From UBA7916 sp036121365 (GTDB taxonomy: Bacteria > Pseudomonadota > Gammaproteobacteria > Comchoanobacterales > Comchoanobacteraceae): DNA of 64,000 nucleotides. The notes under the pieces are model-generated. The model did not search any database. It had not been told where the DNA came from and was given only the letters and a program-made list of their open reading frames with translations. The number at the start of each line of letters is the position of its first letter. Position 1 is the stretch's first letter. The stretch covers positions 1 to 64,000 of the forward strand of contig JAZAFR010000026.1 of assembly GCA_036121365.1 (NCBI GenBank). The letters are read 5' to 3'. Both the position numbers and the translations under genes were made by a program. Below are positions 34,695-42,829 of this stretch, one piece after another.

Positions 34695-34695
34695 G

Positions 34696-35913
34696 TTAAA
34701 CAGAGCTGCTAAAGAGAGATAGTAACCAAACTGTTTGATAGATAATCCATTCCAGTAGTTGTCGTATACTGTTTTGAGGTTTGACTTCTTGTGCAGCAAT
34801 GAGGTTGGTTTTATGTGTGAGCTTTTCTGCCGTGTAGATTTCGTAGTTTCCGATTATCTGACCTTTTTCTAATGGGGCTTTGAGCTCTTTGGGTAAGTTG
34901 ACTTGAGAACGGATTTTTTGTTTCATATGTAATGGCACAGACAGTTGTATTTGTGTTTGCATTTGAGGTTTGATCTGTTTTTCAAGGCCGTACCATATCG
35001 GAATGTTTGGTATTTTTTTGTCATCGGCTATGGTGATATTTTGAAATCCATTCTGTGCATGGTTGAGCAGTTTTTTTATTGCTATGTCTCTACCTTTTTC
35101 TGATTTTGCTCCGAAAACAGTTGCAATGATGATTTGATTGTCCCTTTCTGCACTGGCAACTAGGCAGTATCCAGCTTCTTTTGTGTGACCTGTTTTGAGC
35201 CCAAATACAGTCTCATCACTCCACAGTAATTTGTTTCGATTGTGTTGGGTGATTTTTTTATAGGTCATGGTCTTGTCTTTGGTGTGTTTTAGGATGGAAG
35301 GATGTTGTGTGATGAGGTTACTTGCAAGTATGCTCATATCATGTGGCGTGCTCAGATGCTTTGGATGAGGTAGGCCAGTCGAATTCTCAAAGTGTGTGTT
35401 ATGTAAGTTCAAGTCATGTGCTTTTTTGTTCATGATTTTTACAAAGTTTGTCTCAGTGCCAGCAATGTGTTCAGCAACTGCGATACTTGCATCGTTGCCA
35501 GAAACAACACTGATGCCTTTCAGGAGTAATTCAAGTTCTACTTCACTGTTGGGTTCAACAAACATTCGAGATCCTTCAACCTTCCATGCTTTTTTAGAAA
35601 TGTGTACTTTCTCATGTGGGTTGACTAGTCCCTTTTCAATATAGTCATATGCGATGAATAAAGTCATGAGTTTGGTTAAGCTTGCAGGCGGTAATTTTAC
35701 TTGATCGTTTTGACTTGCTAATATGGTATTGCTGGATTGATTAATGAGTGTATATCCTGTGACATCAAGGTTGGGTATGAGATTTTCGGATTCATCTATG
35801 TGTATTTGTTGAGGTTCCTGGATTGTTGATGTTGCTGTGATGGTACTGCAAGGTAAGAGTAGGCCGCATACGATGAAGATAAGCCCTTTTTTGAGTAGTT
35901 TTGCTTTTGCCAT
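34696..35913 (-). CDS. dacA: D-alanyl-D-alanine carboxypeptidase (PBP5/6 family)
   Basis: Removes the terminal D-Ala from peptidoglycan stem peptides in the periplasm. A signal peptide (about 1-28: basic MAKAKLLKKG, hydrophobic core, ends near STITA) is followed by the active-site motifs SLTK (SxxK), SGN (SxN) and KTG. A beta-rich C-terminal domain ends in the amphipathic anchor WIIYQTVWLLSLFSSSV. The 405 residues are near normal length. dacA-lipB adjacency is common in gammaproteobacteria. Its presence implies that a peptidoglycan wall is kept. Confidence 0.95.
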   Translation of the reverse strand: MAKAKLLKKGLIFIVCGLLLPCSTITATSTIQEPQQIHIDESENLIPNLDVTGYTLINQSSNTILASQNDQVKLPPASLTKLMTLFIAYDYIEKGLVNPHEKVHISKKAWKVEGSRMFVEPNSEVELELLLKGISVVSGNDASIAVAEHIAGTETNFVKIMNKKAHDLNLHNTHFENSTGLPHPKHLSTPHDMSILASNLITQHPSILKHTKDKTMTYKKITQHNRNKLLWSDETVFGLKTGHTKEAGYCLVASAERDNQIIIATVFGAKSEKGRDIAIKKLLNHAQNGFQNITIADDKKIPNIPIWYGLEKQIKPQMQTQIQLSVPLHMKQKIRSQVNLPKELKAPLEKGQIIGNYEIYTAEKLTHKTNLIAAQEVKPQNSIRQLLEWIIYQTVWLLSLFSSSV

Positions 35914-35940
35914 TTGCTTTATTCATAAGAGTTCGGTTTG

Positions 35941-35969
35941 ATTTTATCTTAGATGCTGCGATATGGCAA
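35941..35969 (-). promoter_or_regulatory. Sigma-70-like promoter for dacA-lipB
   Basis: On the minus strand TTGCCA (35969-35964) precedes TAAAAT (35946-35941) with a 17-bp spacer, about 28 nt before the dacA ATG. It is divergent from the rlmB promoter. Confidence 0.65.
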
Positions 35970-36005
35970 TATCCTTCTGTTGATTGATTGTTTCAGTATT
36001 TGGTT

Positions 36006-36034
36006 TTGATATATTAGTTGCTTTTTGTTATAAT
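36006..36034 (+). promoter_or_regulatory. Sigma-70-like promoter for rlmB
   Basis: TTGATA (36006-36011, 5/6), 17-bp spacer, TATAAT (36029-36034, perfect). The start would be near 36041, about 17 nt before the rlmB ATG. Confidence 0.7.
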
Positions 36035-36057
36035 AGTGTTTTTATTGAGAAAATTGT

Positions 36058-36789
36058 ATGCAACATTTCTTGGGTGGCGTTCACAGTGTCAAGAAGATGT
36101 TGGAGTGCTATCCTAAACATGTGAAACGTCTTTTCATGGTTAGAGGCAATCAGCACCAGCAGTGGTTTGTGGCTGAGTCAAAGCGTTTGGGGATTGTTGT
36201 TGAATTTTGTACTAAAGAGCAGTTGGATCTTTGGGTTTTAGGTGTCAATCATCAAGGCATTGCTGCTGCGTATGAACAGTTGCCTTCGTTGGGTTTGGAG
36301 GATTTGGTTGATCGTTGTCAGAAGCGAGAAGGTCCCCCAGTATTACTGATTTTAGATCGCATTCAAGATCCACAAAATTTAGGGGCTTGTATTCGCAGTG
36401 CCGCTTGTTTTGGTGTGGATGGAATTATCATTCCTAAAGACAATGCTGCTGGGCTAACGCCAACTGTTTTGAAAATAGCTGTTGGCGCGTGCGCTTTGGT
36501 CCCTGTGGTGAGGGTGACTAATTTGGTAAGGGCCATGCAGTATTTGAAAAAAAATGGATTCTGGCTTTATGGGACTGCGGAAAAAGCAAAGGATAGTATT
36601 GTTAATTGTGATGTGGATCTTCCAATTGCTTGGGTGATGGGTAATGAGACAAAGGGGTTGTCCTCGCTTGTGATGAAGCACTGTGATGTGCTTTATTCGA
36701 TTGATACTGCTGGATTTTCAACTCTGAATATTGCAACTTCAACAGGTATTTGTTTGTATCAGACTTTTTCTAAGCGCCTTAATGATTGA
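36058..36789 (+). CDS. rlmB: 23S rRNA (guanosine-2251-2'-O-)methyltransferase
   Basis: SPOUT-class enzyme methylating G2251 in the P loop of 23S rRNA. The 243 residues have an N-terminal substrate-binding domain (FLGGVHSVKKML) and the knotted domain with LDRIQDPQNLGACIRSA, VMGNETKGLS and FSTLNIATSTGI. It is transcribed alone on the plus strand. Its last 11 bp overlap the 3' end of the convergent transporter gene. Confidence 0.93.
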   Translation: MQHFLGGVHSVKKMLECYPKHVKRLFMVRGNQHQQWFVAESKRLGIVVEFCTKEQLDLWVLGVNHQGIAAAYEQLPSLGLEDLVDRCQKREGPPVLLILDRIQDPQNLGACIRSAACFGVDGIIIPKDNAAGLTPTVLKIAVGACALVPVVRVTNLVRAMQYLKKNGFWLYGTAEKAKDSIVNCDVDLPIAWVMGNETKGLSSLVMKHCDVLYSIDTAGFSTLNIATSTGICLYQTFSKRLND

Positions 36790-37750
36790 TGTTGCTTTTT
36801 GTTCTTGCGAAAATATTTGACAGTTGTTTGCATGTCATTGTTACTATTGGGTATAAAGTGCCACTTATGACAGTGCACGCTATTATGGTTGTGTTTAGGG
36901 GAAACCACGTGTGGGCAAATAAAATAGCGATATTTCCTGGTGTGCCGAGATATAGGCAGGAAGTTATCTTTTCCTTTTTATTGTTGGATCTCTCAATATG
37001 CCATCCTAGGATTGTTAAAATGACGTAAGTGCATGCTGATATTGTGATGATTGTCAGACTCTGTAATGGTTTTTGTGAGATCTCTTTGTCTAAACCTTTG
37101 CATGCAGCGATGAATAAGGACACGAGGATTACTTTGCTGATAGGGCTTAAGTAATGTTTGTATTTTTTGATTGTGTAGGGGATAAGATGCTGACAGATGC
37201 TTGCTATTACGATGGGAGGGATCATGATTTGTGCAATAAAATAACTGATGGCTTTAATTTTGGATATTTGAATGGCTTGATGGGATGTTACTAACAGCAC
37301 TATGAGTATGGTGAAGATGCAAAATAGGTTACTTGCTATGGTATAAATGTCTGCTTTTCTCTCATTTCCGTCCAAGTTCCTAGCGATTGTTGGCATAGAA
37401 CTTGTTGATCCTGTGCTGAATTTTAGAGCTATGCCCATTGCAATTGCAAAGGGGGTGAATTCTGTGGTCTCTATTGCAGCATAGACAAGGTAGGGTATGA
37501 TGATAGGGAGGATCAATAGTTTGACACTGCTTATGATAATTGTTTTTTGGATAGATGTTTCTGTGTCTTTCTTTTTTGGTTTTTTGTATGCGTTGTCTTT
37601 GCTCTCTATCAAAGAGATGAAAAATAGAATGACGGTTTGATAGTAAAGAAGAGGGAAAAGAAAGTCAGCGATTTTAGGAAATAGTATTCCGATTATGATA
37701 CTGGCAATGATTAGAGTATTGATATTGGTTAGTGTGCTTAATGTGACCAT
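36779..37750 (-). CDS. BASS-like (bile acid:sodium symporter fold) membrane transporter
   Basis: The 323 residues contain about nine to ten hydrophobic segments. The conserved-looking ALKFSTGSTSSMPTIARNL stretch and the PP break (IAQIMIPPIVIASICQH) recall the crossover segments of the BASS/ACR3 superfamily. The substrate cannot be read from sequence. ATG 37750 follows AGGAACAATCAT; an in-frame TTG at 37765 is less likely. Its upstream neighbour is a truncated paralogue. The 3' end overlaps rlmB by 11 bp tail to tail. Confidence 0.6.
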   Translation of the reverse strand: MVTLSTLTNINTLIIASIIIGILFPKIADFLFPLLYYQTVILFFISLIESKDNAYKKPKKKDTETSIQKTIIISSVKLLILPIIIPYLVYAAIETTEFTPFAIAMGIALKFSTGSTSSMPTIARNLDGNERKADIYTIASNLFCIFTILIVLLVTSHQAIQISKIKAISYFIAQIMIPPIVIASICQHLIPYTIKKYKHYLSPISKVILVSLFIAACKGLDKEISQKPLQSLTIITISACTYVILTILGWHIERSNNKKEKITSCLYLGTPGNIAILFAHTWFPLNTTIIACTVISGTLYPIVTMTCKQLSNIFARTKSNINH

Positions 37751-37788
37751 ATGATTGTTCCTCAATTATTTATGTGGTCTTGCTTTGT

Positions 37789-38343
37789 TCAATGACTGCA
37801 GTTTTTCACAGGTGGTGGATACGACTTGATATAAGATTGTAGATATGATCGTGTGGGCAACAATGGTCTTTTTTTTAAAAGGTACAATATTGCAGGGGGC
37901 GTTATCACGCTGATGATGTTATTTTTTATGGTGAGTAGTAATGATCTTTTGATGTTTTCATTTAGTAATGCTGTGATTTCAGGCAGTGCAAATGTTGGGG
38001 CAGATGTGAATTTTAATGCCATTCTCAATGTGATTCTGTGACTTAAAAAAGTTGTTATTTTTTGTCCGTATGAGAGTAAATAGAATAGGCTGATGGGTAT
38101 TAAAATTAGTTTTGTGATGTGTGTCATGAGTTGGTATTGAATTATGATTTTATTCTCAGTCTTGTTGCTCAGGTTTGGGGTTTCAATAAAGGCAATGAAA
38201 AATGTGAATATGACTGGGTAATATAGTAAGGGAAATGTCATAGTTGCGATATTGGGGAAGGGTATTCCAATTGTTATCACATAAATTATAGCTGCATTGA
38301 CGCTACATAGGTACTCAAGTAAATTTGTTTTTTTTGGAGGCAT
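37789..38343 (-). pseudogene. Truncated paralogue of the BASS-like transporter
   Basis: The 184 residues align with the N-terminal half of the neighbouring transporter: FPLLYYPVIFTFFIAFIE matches FPLLYYQTVILFFISLIE, and RMALKFTSAPTFALPEI matches GIALKFSTGSTSSMPTI. It then ends in a short unrelated polar tail (PTRSYLQSYIKSYPPPVKNC). The second half is missing, with no room for it before the next gene, so a tandem duplication followed by deletion is likely. It has an intact ATG and could still be expressed as a short membrane protein. Confidence 0.65.
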
Positions 38344-38356
38344 CTCAATTTCCGAT

Positions 38357-38393
38357 CAAAGATTTATTAAAGTATTCTTTTGTCAAATCTTTG
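38357..38393. repeat. Perfect 9-bp inverted repeat upstream of the transporter pair
   Basis: CAAAGATTT (38357-38365) and AAATCTTTG (38385-38393) are exact reverse complements separated by 19 nt. It begins 14 bp upstream of the start codon of the truncated transporter (minus strand). Spacing would suit an operator or a leader hairpin. No T tract supports a terminator. Confidence 0.45.
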
Positions 38394-38558
38394 TCGAATA
38401 TGATGCTCTGGTTGACCTATGTTGTGGTATTGGTCTTTCTTGTAGATTGATGACAGATCTTTTGCGTAATATCTTATTTGTTGTGATTCGGTGAAATGGA
38501 TAATAAGAATTTTTTGCGGTTATAGAGCGATTATTTGCTGTTTTCCAATGGTTCTTGT
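38394..38558. other. Intergenic region between transporter pair and rpsF-rpsR
   Basis: I see no supportable gene in the 305 nt from 38344 to 38648. The only recognisable elements are the inverted repeat at 38357-38393 and the promoter at 38559-38587. Short open frames here lack family resemblance and good start signals. Confidence 0.4.
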
Positions 38559-38587
38559 TTGATGTTCTCTGTGTTTTGTGTTAACAT
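38559..38587 (+). promoter_or_regulatory. Likely promoter for the rpsF-rpsR/rplI operon
   Basis: TTGATG (38559-38564), 17-bp spacer, TAACAT (38582-38587); each hexamer matches 4/6. The start would be about 55 nt before the fused gene, which has AAGGAGAAG as ribosome-binding site. Confidence 0.45.
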
Positions 38588-38648
38588 TATTGACCTTGCT
38601 ATGTGGTGTGCTTGCCTACATAGCTGTATATAGCCATAAGGAGAAGAT

Positions 38649-39206
38649 ATGAAGCACTATGAATTTGTGATTTTATTTCACCCTAATCAGAGTGATAGAG
38701 TCAGTGAAATGTTGGAGAGATACTCCGACCAAATTAAAGAACAGTTTGGAGGGAAAGTCCACAGAGTTCAGGACTTGGAGCGTAAGAAGCTGCATTATAC
38801 CATTAAAACTGCAAGAACGTCTAAAGCACATTTTGCTGTTTTAAATGTTGAGTGTAATGAAGATTGTTTAGAGAAGCTTCGTTCTAATTTTAAATTTAAC
38901 GATGCAATTATTCGTTACTTGGTGATTGCTCGTAAAGATGCTGTTACCTCAACCAATGTTGCTTTACTTGAAAAAGATGAAAAAGGGAGTTTGTCTAAGT
39001 CTGATCGCTCCATTATTCAAAATGATTTTAAAGCAGAAGATGTCTACTTGAATATTGCTTTTTTGCGTGAGTATGTATTGGAAACAGGGCGTATTATTCC
39101 TTGTCGTGCGGCAGGGATTCACGTTAAGCAGCAAAGGCAGTTGAGCCGTGCCATTAAATGGGCTAGATATTTGGCATTGATGCCTTATTGTGATAGGCAT
39201 AGCTAA
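38649..39206 (+). CDS. rpsF-rpsR: Fused 30S ribosomal proteins S6-S18
   Basis: One 185-residue frame joins S6 to S18. Residues about 1-115 are S6 (MKHYEFVILFHPNQSDRVSE, LERKKLHYTIKTARTSKAHF, DAIIRYLVIARKDAV). Residues about 128-185 are S18 (LREYVLETGRIIPCRAAGIH, QRQLSRAIKWARYLALMPYC). The linker is short and polar. The basic N-terminus of S18 (RYFRRRKFCRF in E. coli) is missing. S6 and S18 bind each other as a heterodimer on the 30S platform, which makes the fusion structurally sensible. Context (DUF2232 gene and rplI downstream) is that of rpsF-rpsR-rplI. Confidence 0.93.
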   Translation: MKHYEFVILFHPNQSDRVSEMLERYSDQIKEQFGGKVHRVQDLERKKLHYTIKTARTSKAHFAVLNVECNEDCLEKLRSNFKFNDAIIRYLVIARKDAVTSTNVALLEKDEKGSLSKSDRSIIQNDFKAEDVYLNIAFLREYVLETGRIIPCRAAGIHVKQQRQLSRAIKWARYLALMPYCDRHS

Positions 39207-39216
39207 GAGAATTGAA

Positions 39217-40266
39217 ATGCCAGTCGAAAGAAAAGCTGATCAAATTAACACAGACACTGAAGGTAGGACAACATGGTTGTTGATTTTCAGTGCTTTGTGC
39301 TTAGAATCATTGCTTGCGAGTGTTGCCTCTAAGACAGCTTTGAATCTGGTGTTTTATATATTGCCTTTTCGGTTATTTGTGTGGGGGCTTTTTTTTGATT
39401 ATAGTTTGTGTCGTGAGAAGCTTCCCGGAGGTGTTTTTTACTGGGCACTTTTTTTGCCATATGTCCTGACTTGTATGTTTGCTAGTGGCTTTATTTGGCC
39501 TTTGGAATTGAGTAAGCTGTCTTATTATTGCGGCATATTGTTTACGCCTTTTTTCTTGGGTTTTGTTTTTATGTATCTCTTGACCCAGTCATTGGGTTTT
39601 TGTTTGGAGGTGCTTTGTTTACTTTGTTTGATTGTGTTGGGTTTTTTGCATGTATTTTTTTATGATGCTTTGATTTCTTTTTGGTATTCTATGTTTCTCC
39701 CATATCATCATTTGTTTGCTTCCTATGGTGTTAAGCTGACACAAGATCAGTTGTATCAGATTTCAAGTCATGTTGCAGGAGTGATGACAAGTTCTGTTGT
39801 TGTTAATTATTTTTTGGCTCCTACCTGTGTGAGTGCAATTGTTGTTTTTTATTATAATTTGAATAAGAAAAAAGATTTTTTAAATGACTGGTTATCGCTT
39901 CGTATGAGCTGGTTTTCTTTTTATTTGGCATTGCCATTGTTTTTTGTCTGTTATGGTATGATGGCTTTGCAACAGTTATATCCAAAGATGCAGATGTGGT
40001 ACTCTTTGGGTGCTGTATATGGTTTTTTTGAAGTTGTCCGTTTTATTCCTTGTGTTTGTGGTCTGAGTTATATTCATTACATGGTGTATCAAAAGTACAT
40101 AAAGTTGCCTAAAAAATGTGTTTTTTGGTGTAGTTTATTGACTATGATATTTTATGTCTTTGGTTATTTCTTTTATCCAGTGTGCTCTTTTATTGGGTTG
40201 GTAGATAGAATTATTGATCTAAGACAGGCCAATGAAGAAGCAAAATCATCGACAAATTTGAGTTAG
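39217..40266 (+). CDS. DUF2232/YybS-like polytopic membrane protein
   Basis: A 349-residue protein with about eight hydrophobic segments, rich in Phe, Leu and Tyr, and a charged C-terminal tail (DLRQANEEAKSSTN). A membrane protein of the DUF2232 family lies between rpsR and rplI in many gammaproteobacteria. I assign it from that position and topology rather than from clear motifs. ATG 39217 lies 10 nt after the fused S6-S18 stop; GTG 39190 would overlap that gene. Function unknown. Confidence 0.6.
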   Translation: MPVERKADQINTDTEGRTTWLLIFSALCLESLLASVASKTALNLVFYILPFRLFVWGLFFDYSLCREKLPGGVFYWALFLPYVLTCMFASGFIWPLELSKLSYYCGILFTPFFLGFVFMYLLTQSLGFCLEVLCLLCLIVLGFLHVFFYDALISFWYSMFLPYHHLFASYGVKLTQDQLYQISSHVAGVMTSSVVVNYFLAPTCVSAIVVFYYNLNKKKDFLNDWLSLRMSWFSFYLALPLFFVCYGMMALQQLYPKMQMWYSLGAVYGFFEVVRFIPCVCGLSYIHYMVYQKYIKLPKKCVFWCSLLTMIFYVFGYFFYPVCSFIGLVDRIIDLRQANEEAKSSTNLS

Positions 40267-40280
40267 AAAGGAGAATTAAG

Positions 40281-40859
40281 ATGCAAGTTATATTACAGGA
40301 AAAAATCAAAAATCTTGGAGCGATTGGTGAAATCGTTGACGTTAAACCCGGTTATGCTCGAAATTATTTATTTCGGTCAGGAAAAGCATTGCCTGCCAAC
40401 AAAGAAAATGTTGAGCGTGTTATGGCCAAACGAAGTGAACTTGAAAAGATAGAAAAGCAAAAATTCAAAGAAGCACAAAAACGTGCTGAGACAATTGCCG
40501 CCGTTAAAACAGTAGAGTTGCAAGTTCCAACTAATGAAGAAGGCAAACTTTTTGGTTCAATCAGCTCTGCAGAAATTGTAGATGCTTTGTCTTTAAAAGG
40601 TCTCGAAGTGTCTAAGCAAGAAGTCAGTATATTGGAATCACCAGTGAAAAGTATTGGGCAATATACCGTTGTGGTTCAGATTCATCCTGATGTTGCAGAA
40701 AATCTGATTTTTAATTTGACTTCAAGTACTGTTGAAAGTGTGAAAACTGAAACTGTTGATCAGCAGGCCGATAATAAGGAAAGTGGTGAAGATTCATCTG
40801 TTGATTCTGATGATGCAGAGAATATAGAGTCTGTTGATGAAAACCAGGATGGTGAGTAA
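40281..40859 (+). CDS. rplI: 50S ribosomal protein L9 with acidic C-terminal tail
   Basis: Extended protein projecting from the 50S subunit, involved in frame maintenance. An N-terminal domain (MQVILQEKIKNLGAIGEIVD, VKPGYARNYLFRSGKALPA) and central helix lead to a C-terminal domain (EGKLFGSISSAEIVDAL). At 192 residues it is about 43 longer than E. coli L9. The excess is a strongly acidic tail (SGEDSSVDSDDAENIESVDE). Confidence 0.95.
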   Translation: MQVILQEKIKNLGAIGEIVDVKPGYARNYLFRSGKALPANKENVERVMAKRSELEKIEKQKFKEAQKRAETIAAVKTVELQVPTNEEGKLFGSISSAEIVDALSLKGLEVSKQEVSILESPVKSIGQYTVVVQIHPDVAENLIFNLTSSTVESVKTETVDQQADNKESGEDSSVDSDDAENIESVDENQDGE

Positions 40860-40969
40860 CAAAAAATCTGGTTAAACTCTACGTAGGACCAAATTGTTTT
40901 AGATTATTCATTGTATTGATGGATTTGGTTTTATGGGATATTAAACAGTGGTTTTTCTTTTGGAAATCT

Positions 40970-40998
40970 TTGACTGATGTTCGAATTGCGGCTATCAT
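40970..40998 (+). promoter_or_regulatory. Sigma-70-like promoter for dnaB, possibly leaderless
   Basis: TTGACT (40970-40975, 5/6), 17-bp spacer, TATCAT (40993-40998, 5/6). The usual start distance of about 7 nt puts +1 at or next to the A of the dnaB ATG (41005), and no Shine-Dalgarno sequence is visible between them. Confidence 0.6.
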
Positions 40999-41004
40999 AG
41001 TTCT

Positions 41005-42378
41005 ATGGAGAATAAGACTCAAAATTCTAAGAAGGTACTCCCTTTTTCTAAAGAAGCAGAAAAATCTTTAATAGGGGTGCTACTGATACAATCGTCGGCC
41101 TGGGATAAGGTTGAATCCAAACTCGTGGCTTCTGATTTTTATGATCTCAAACATCAGTTGATTTTTCAGGCCATTTCTAAGATGCATGCAAAGCAAATAG
41201 CCATTGATATGCTCACTGTGGTTGAGTTTTTGCAGAATCGACAAGAGATAGAACGTGCAGGTGGCGATACTTATGTGTACTCACTTGCTGATCAGGCTCC
41301 TATGAGCGCCAATATTGTATCTTATGCGACAATCATACATGATAAAGCACTTCTTCGCTCATTACAGGAAGTGGCCAGTAAGGTAGTTGATTCAGTTTAT
41401 TATCCTGACGGGCGTACAAGTGATGAGCTTTTACAGCAGGCTGAAGCTGACATGTTCGCAATTTCCAATAATAGAGATCAGTCAAATGCTATGCAACCCA
41501 TTGGTGACATTCTTGCAGTAGCGACTGAGCGTATTGATCAATTGTATCATTCTGGACAAACGATGACGGGTGCTCCGACTGGGTATACTGATTTCGATAA
41601 AATGACTTCTGGGCTTCAGCCTGGAGATTTGATCATTGTTGCTGGTAGGCCATCTATGGGTAAAACCATTTTTGGCGTTAATATTTGTGAATATGTTGCC
41701 ATAGCAACAAAGAAGCCTTGTGTCTTTTTTAGTCTTGAAATGCCCAGTGAATCGATTGTTATGCGTATGCTATCCTCTCTTGGTCGAATAAAGCAGGAAA
41801 GAATTAGGTCAGGGAAGCTTAAAGACGAAGATTGGCCTCGTATGACCTCTGCCATAGGCTTGTTGTCAGAAGCTTCAATTTTTATTGATGATACAGGCGG
41901 TATTTCTCCTACAGAGTTGCGATCGCGAGCACGTAAAGTTGCAAGAGAGCATGGTGATTTGGGAGTGATTGTGGTGGACTACTTACAGTTGATGCGTGTG
42001 CCTGAACTTCGTGATAATCGTGTTCAAGAAATTTCTGAGATTTCACGCTCCTTAAAATTGATTGCCAAAGAGTTGAATGTACCATTGATTGCATTGTCTC
42101 AGCTCAATCGAAGTTTGGAAAATAGACAAGACAGGCGCCCTGTAAACTCCGACTTACGAGAAAGTGGATCTATCGAGCAAGATGCAGATGTGATTGCCTT
42201 TATATATAGAGATGAAGTCTATAATAGTGACAGTCCTGACAAAGGTACTGCGGAAATCATCATTGGCAAACAAAGAAATGGCCCCATTGGTATGGTTAGG
42301 CTTAGTTACCTAGGCGAGTACGTTCGTTTTGATAACTATGCCAATGAAGTTATGATGGACTCTGAGGATAGATTTTGA
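41005..42378 (+). CDS. dnaB: Replicative DNA helicase
   Basis: Hexameric 5'-3' helicase at the replication fork. In 457 residues the N-terminal domain (PFSKEAEKSLIGVLL) binds primase. The RecA-like domain shows Walker A AGRPSMGKT, LGVIVVDYLQLM (Walker B), ALSQLNRSLENR and the C-terminal DLRESGSIEQDADVIAFIYR. The ATG at 41005 lacks a Shine-Dalgarno sequence and lies at the predicted transcription start. The dnaB stop overlaps the sdhE start. Confidence 0.97.
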   Translation: MENKTQNSKKVLPFSKEAEKSLIGVLLIQSSAWDKVESKLVASDFYDLKHQLIFQAISKMHAKQIAIDMLTVVEFLQNRQEIERAGGDTYVYSLADQAPMSANIVSYATIIHDKALLRSLQEVASKVVDSVYYPDGRTSDELLQQAEADMFAISNNRDQSNAMQPIGDILAVATERIDQLYHSGQTMTGAPTGYTDFDKMTSGLQPGDLIIVAGRPSMGKTIFGVNICEYVAIATKKPCVFFSLEMPSESIVMRMLSSLGRIKQERIRSGKLKDEDWPRMTSAIGLLSEASIFIDDTGGISPTELRSRARKVAREHGDLGVIVVDYLQLMRVPELRDNRVQEISEISRSLKLIAKELNVPLIALSQLNRSLENRQDRRPVNSDLRESGSIEQDADVIAFIYRDEVYNSDSPDKGTAEIIIGKQRNGPIGMVRLSYLGEYVRFDNYANEVMMDSEDRF

Positions 42379-42647
42379 TTGATGATGATTTATGGCATCC
42401 CAATCTTGTACAGTGGCGTAGTAGGCGTGGTACTTTAGAGTTGGACCTTATATTTATGCCTTTTTATCAGTCTTGCTATCAACAGTTGAGTTCTCGTCAA
42501 AGACTGATGCATCAATGGTTTTTATTACAAAAGGAGCAGGATTTACAATCCTGGTTTTTGTTTCGAAACAAAGTTGAGCAATTGACTCCTGAACAAAGAG
42601 ACTGGATTGACGTCGTTTTATCTTGTAATGTTCCTCTTGACGGTTAG
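42375..42647 (+). CDS. sdhE: Succinate dehydrogenase flavinylation factor SdhE
   Basis: Small helical protein that helps attach FAD covalently to SdhA. The 90 residues carry the family signature RRGTLELD (RGxxE motif) followed by LIFMPFYQ and a DLQSWFLF helix. TTG at 42375 is the likely start: it has GAGGATAG upstream at good spacing, overlaps the dnaB stop by 4 nt, and no ATG lies in frame before the motif. Implies that a flavinylated succinate dehydrogenase is present. Confidence 0.85.
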   Translation: MIDDDLWHPNLVQWRSRRGTLELDLIFMPFYQSCYQQLSSRQRLMHQWFLLQKEQDLQSWFLFRNKVEQLTPEQRDWIDVVLSCNVPLDG

Positions 42648-42791
42648 AATACAATAGTCCTTTTTGGAGTTGTGCTGTTGTACGTTGTTTAATATTATTT
42701 GTACTGCTTGTTATTTGATGATTCGTTTGGCTATTCTTATATGGTTGCAGATGACCATAAGTCTAATATTATTAATGAGTGAGTTAAGTTG

Positions 42792-42829
42792 AAAAAAGTA
42801 ATTTAATCGTTTGTTATCATTGACGATTA
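42792..42829 (-). terminator. Probable terminator after the GST gene
   Basis: On the minus strand TAATCGT (42829-42823) pairs with ACGATTA (42810-42804) around a 12-nt loop, followed after a short AT stretch by six T residues (42797-42792). It overlaps the GST stop codon and would end the PnuC-like/proS/GST transcript. Confidence 0.5.

Noticed and set aside
34695..34799. N-terminal extension of lipB up to 34799
   Set aside because: The extra 35 residues lie antiparallel in neither strand but inside the dacA 3' end in another frame and have no LipB similarity; ATG 34694 fits better.
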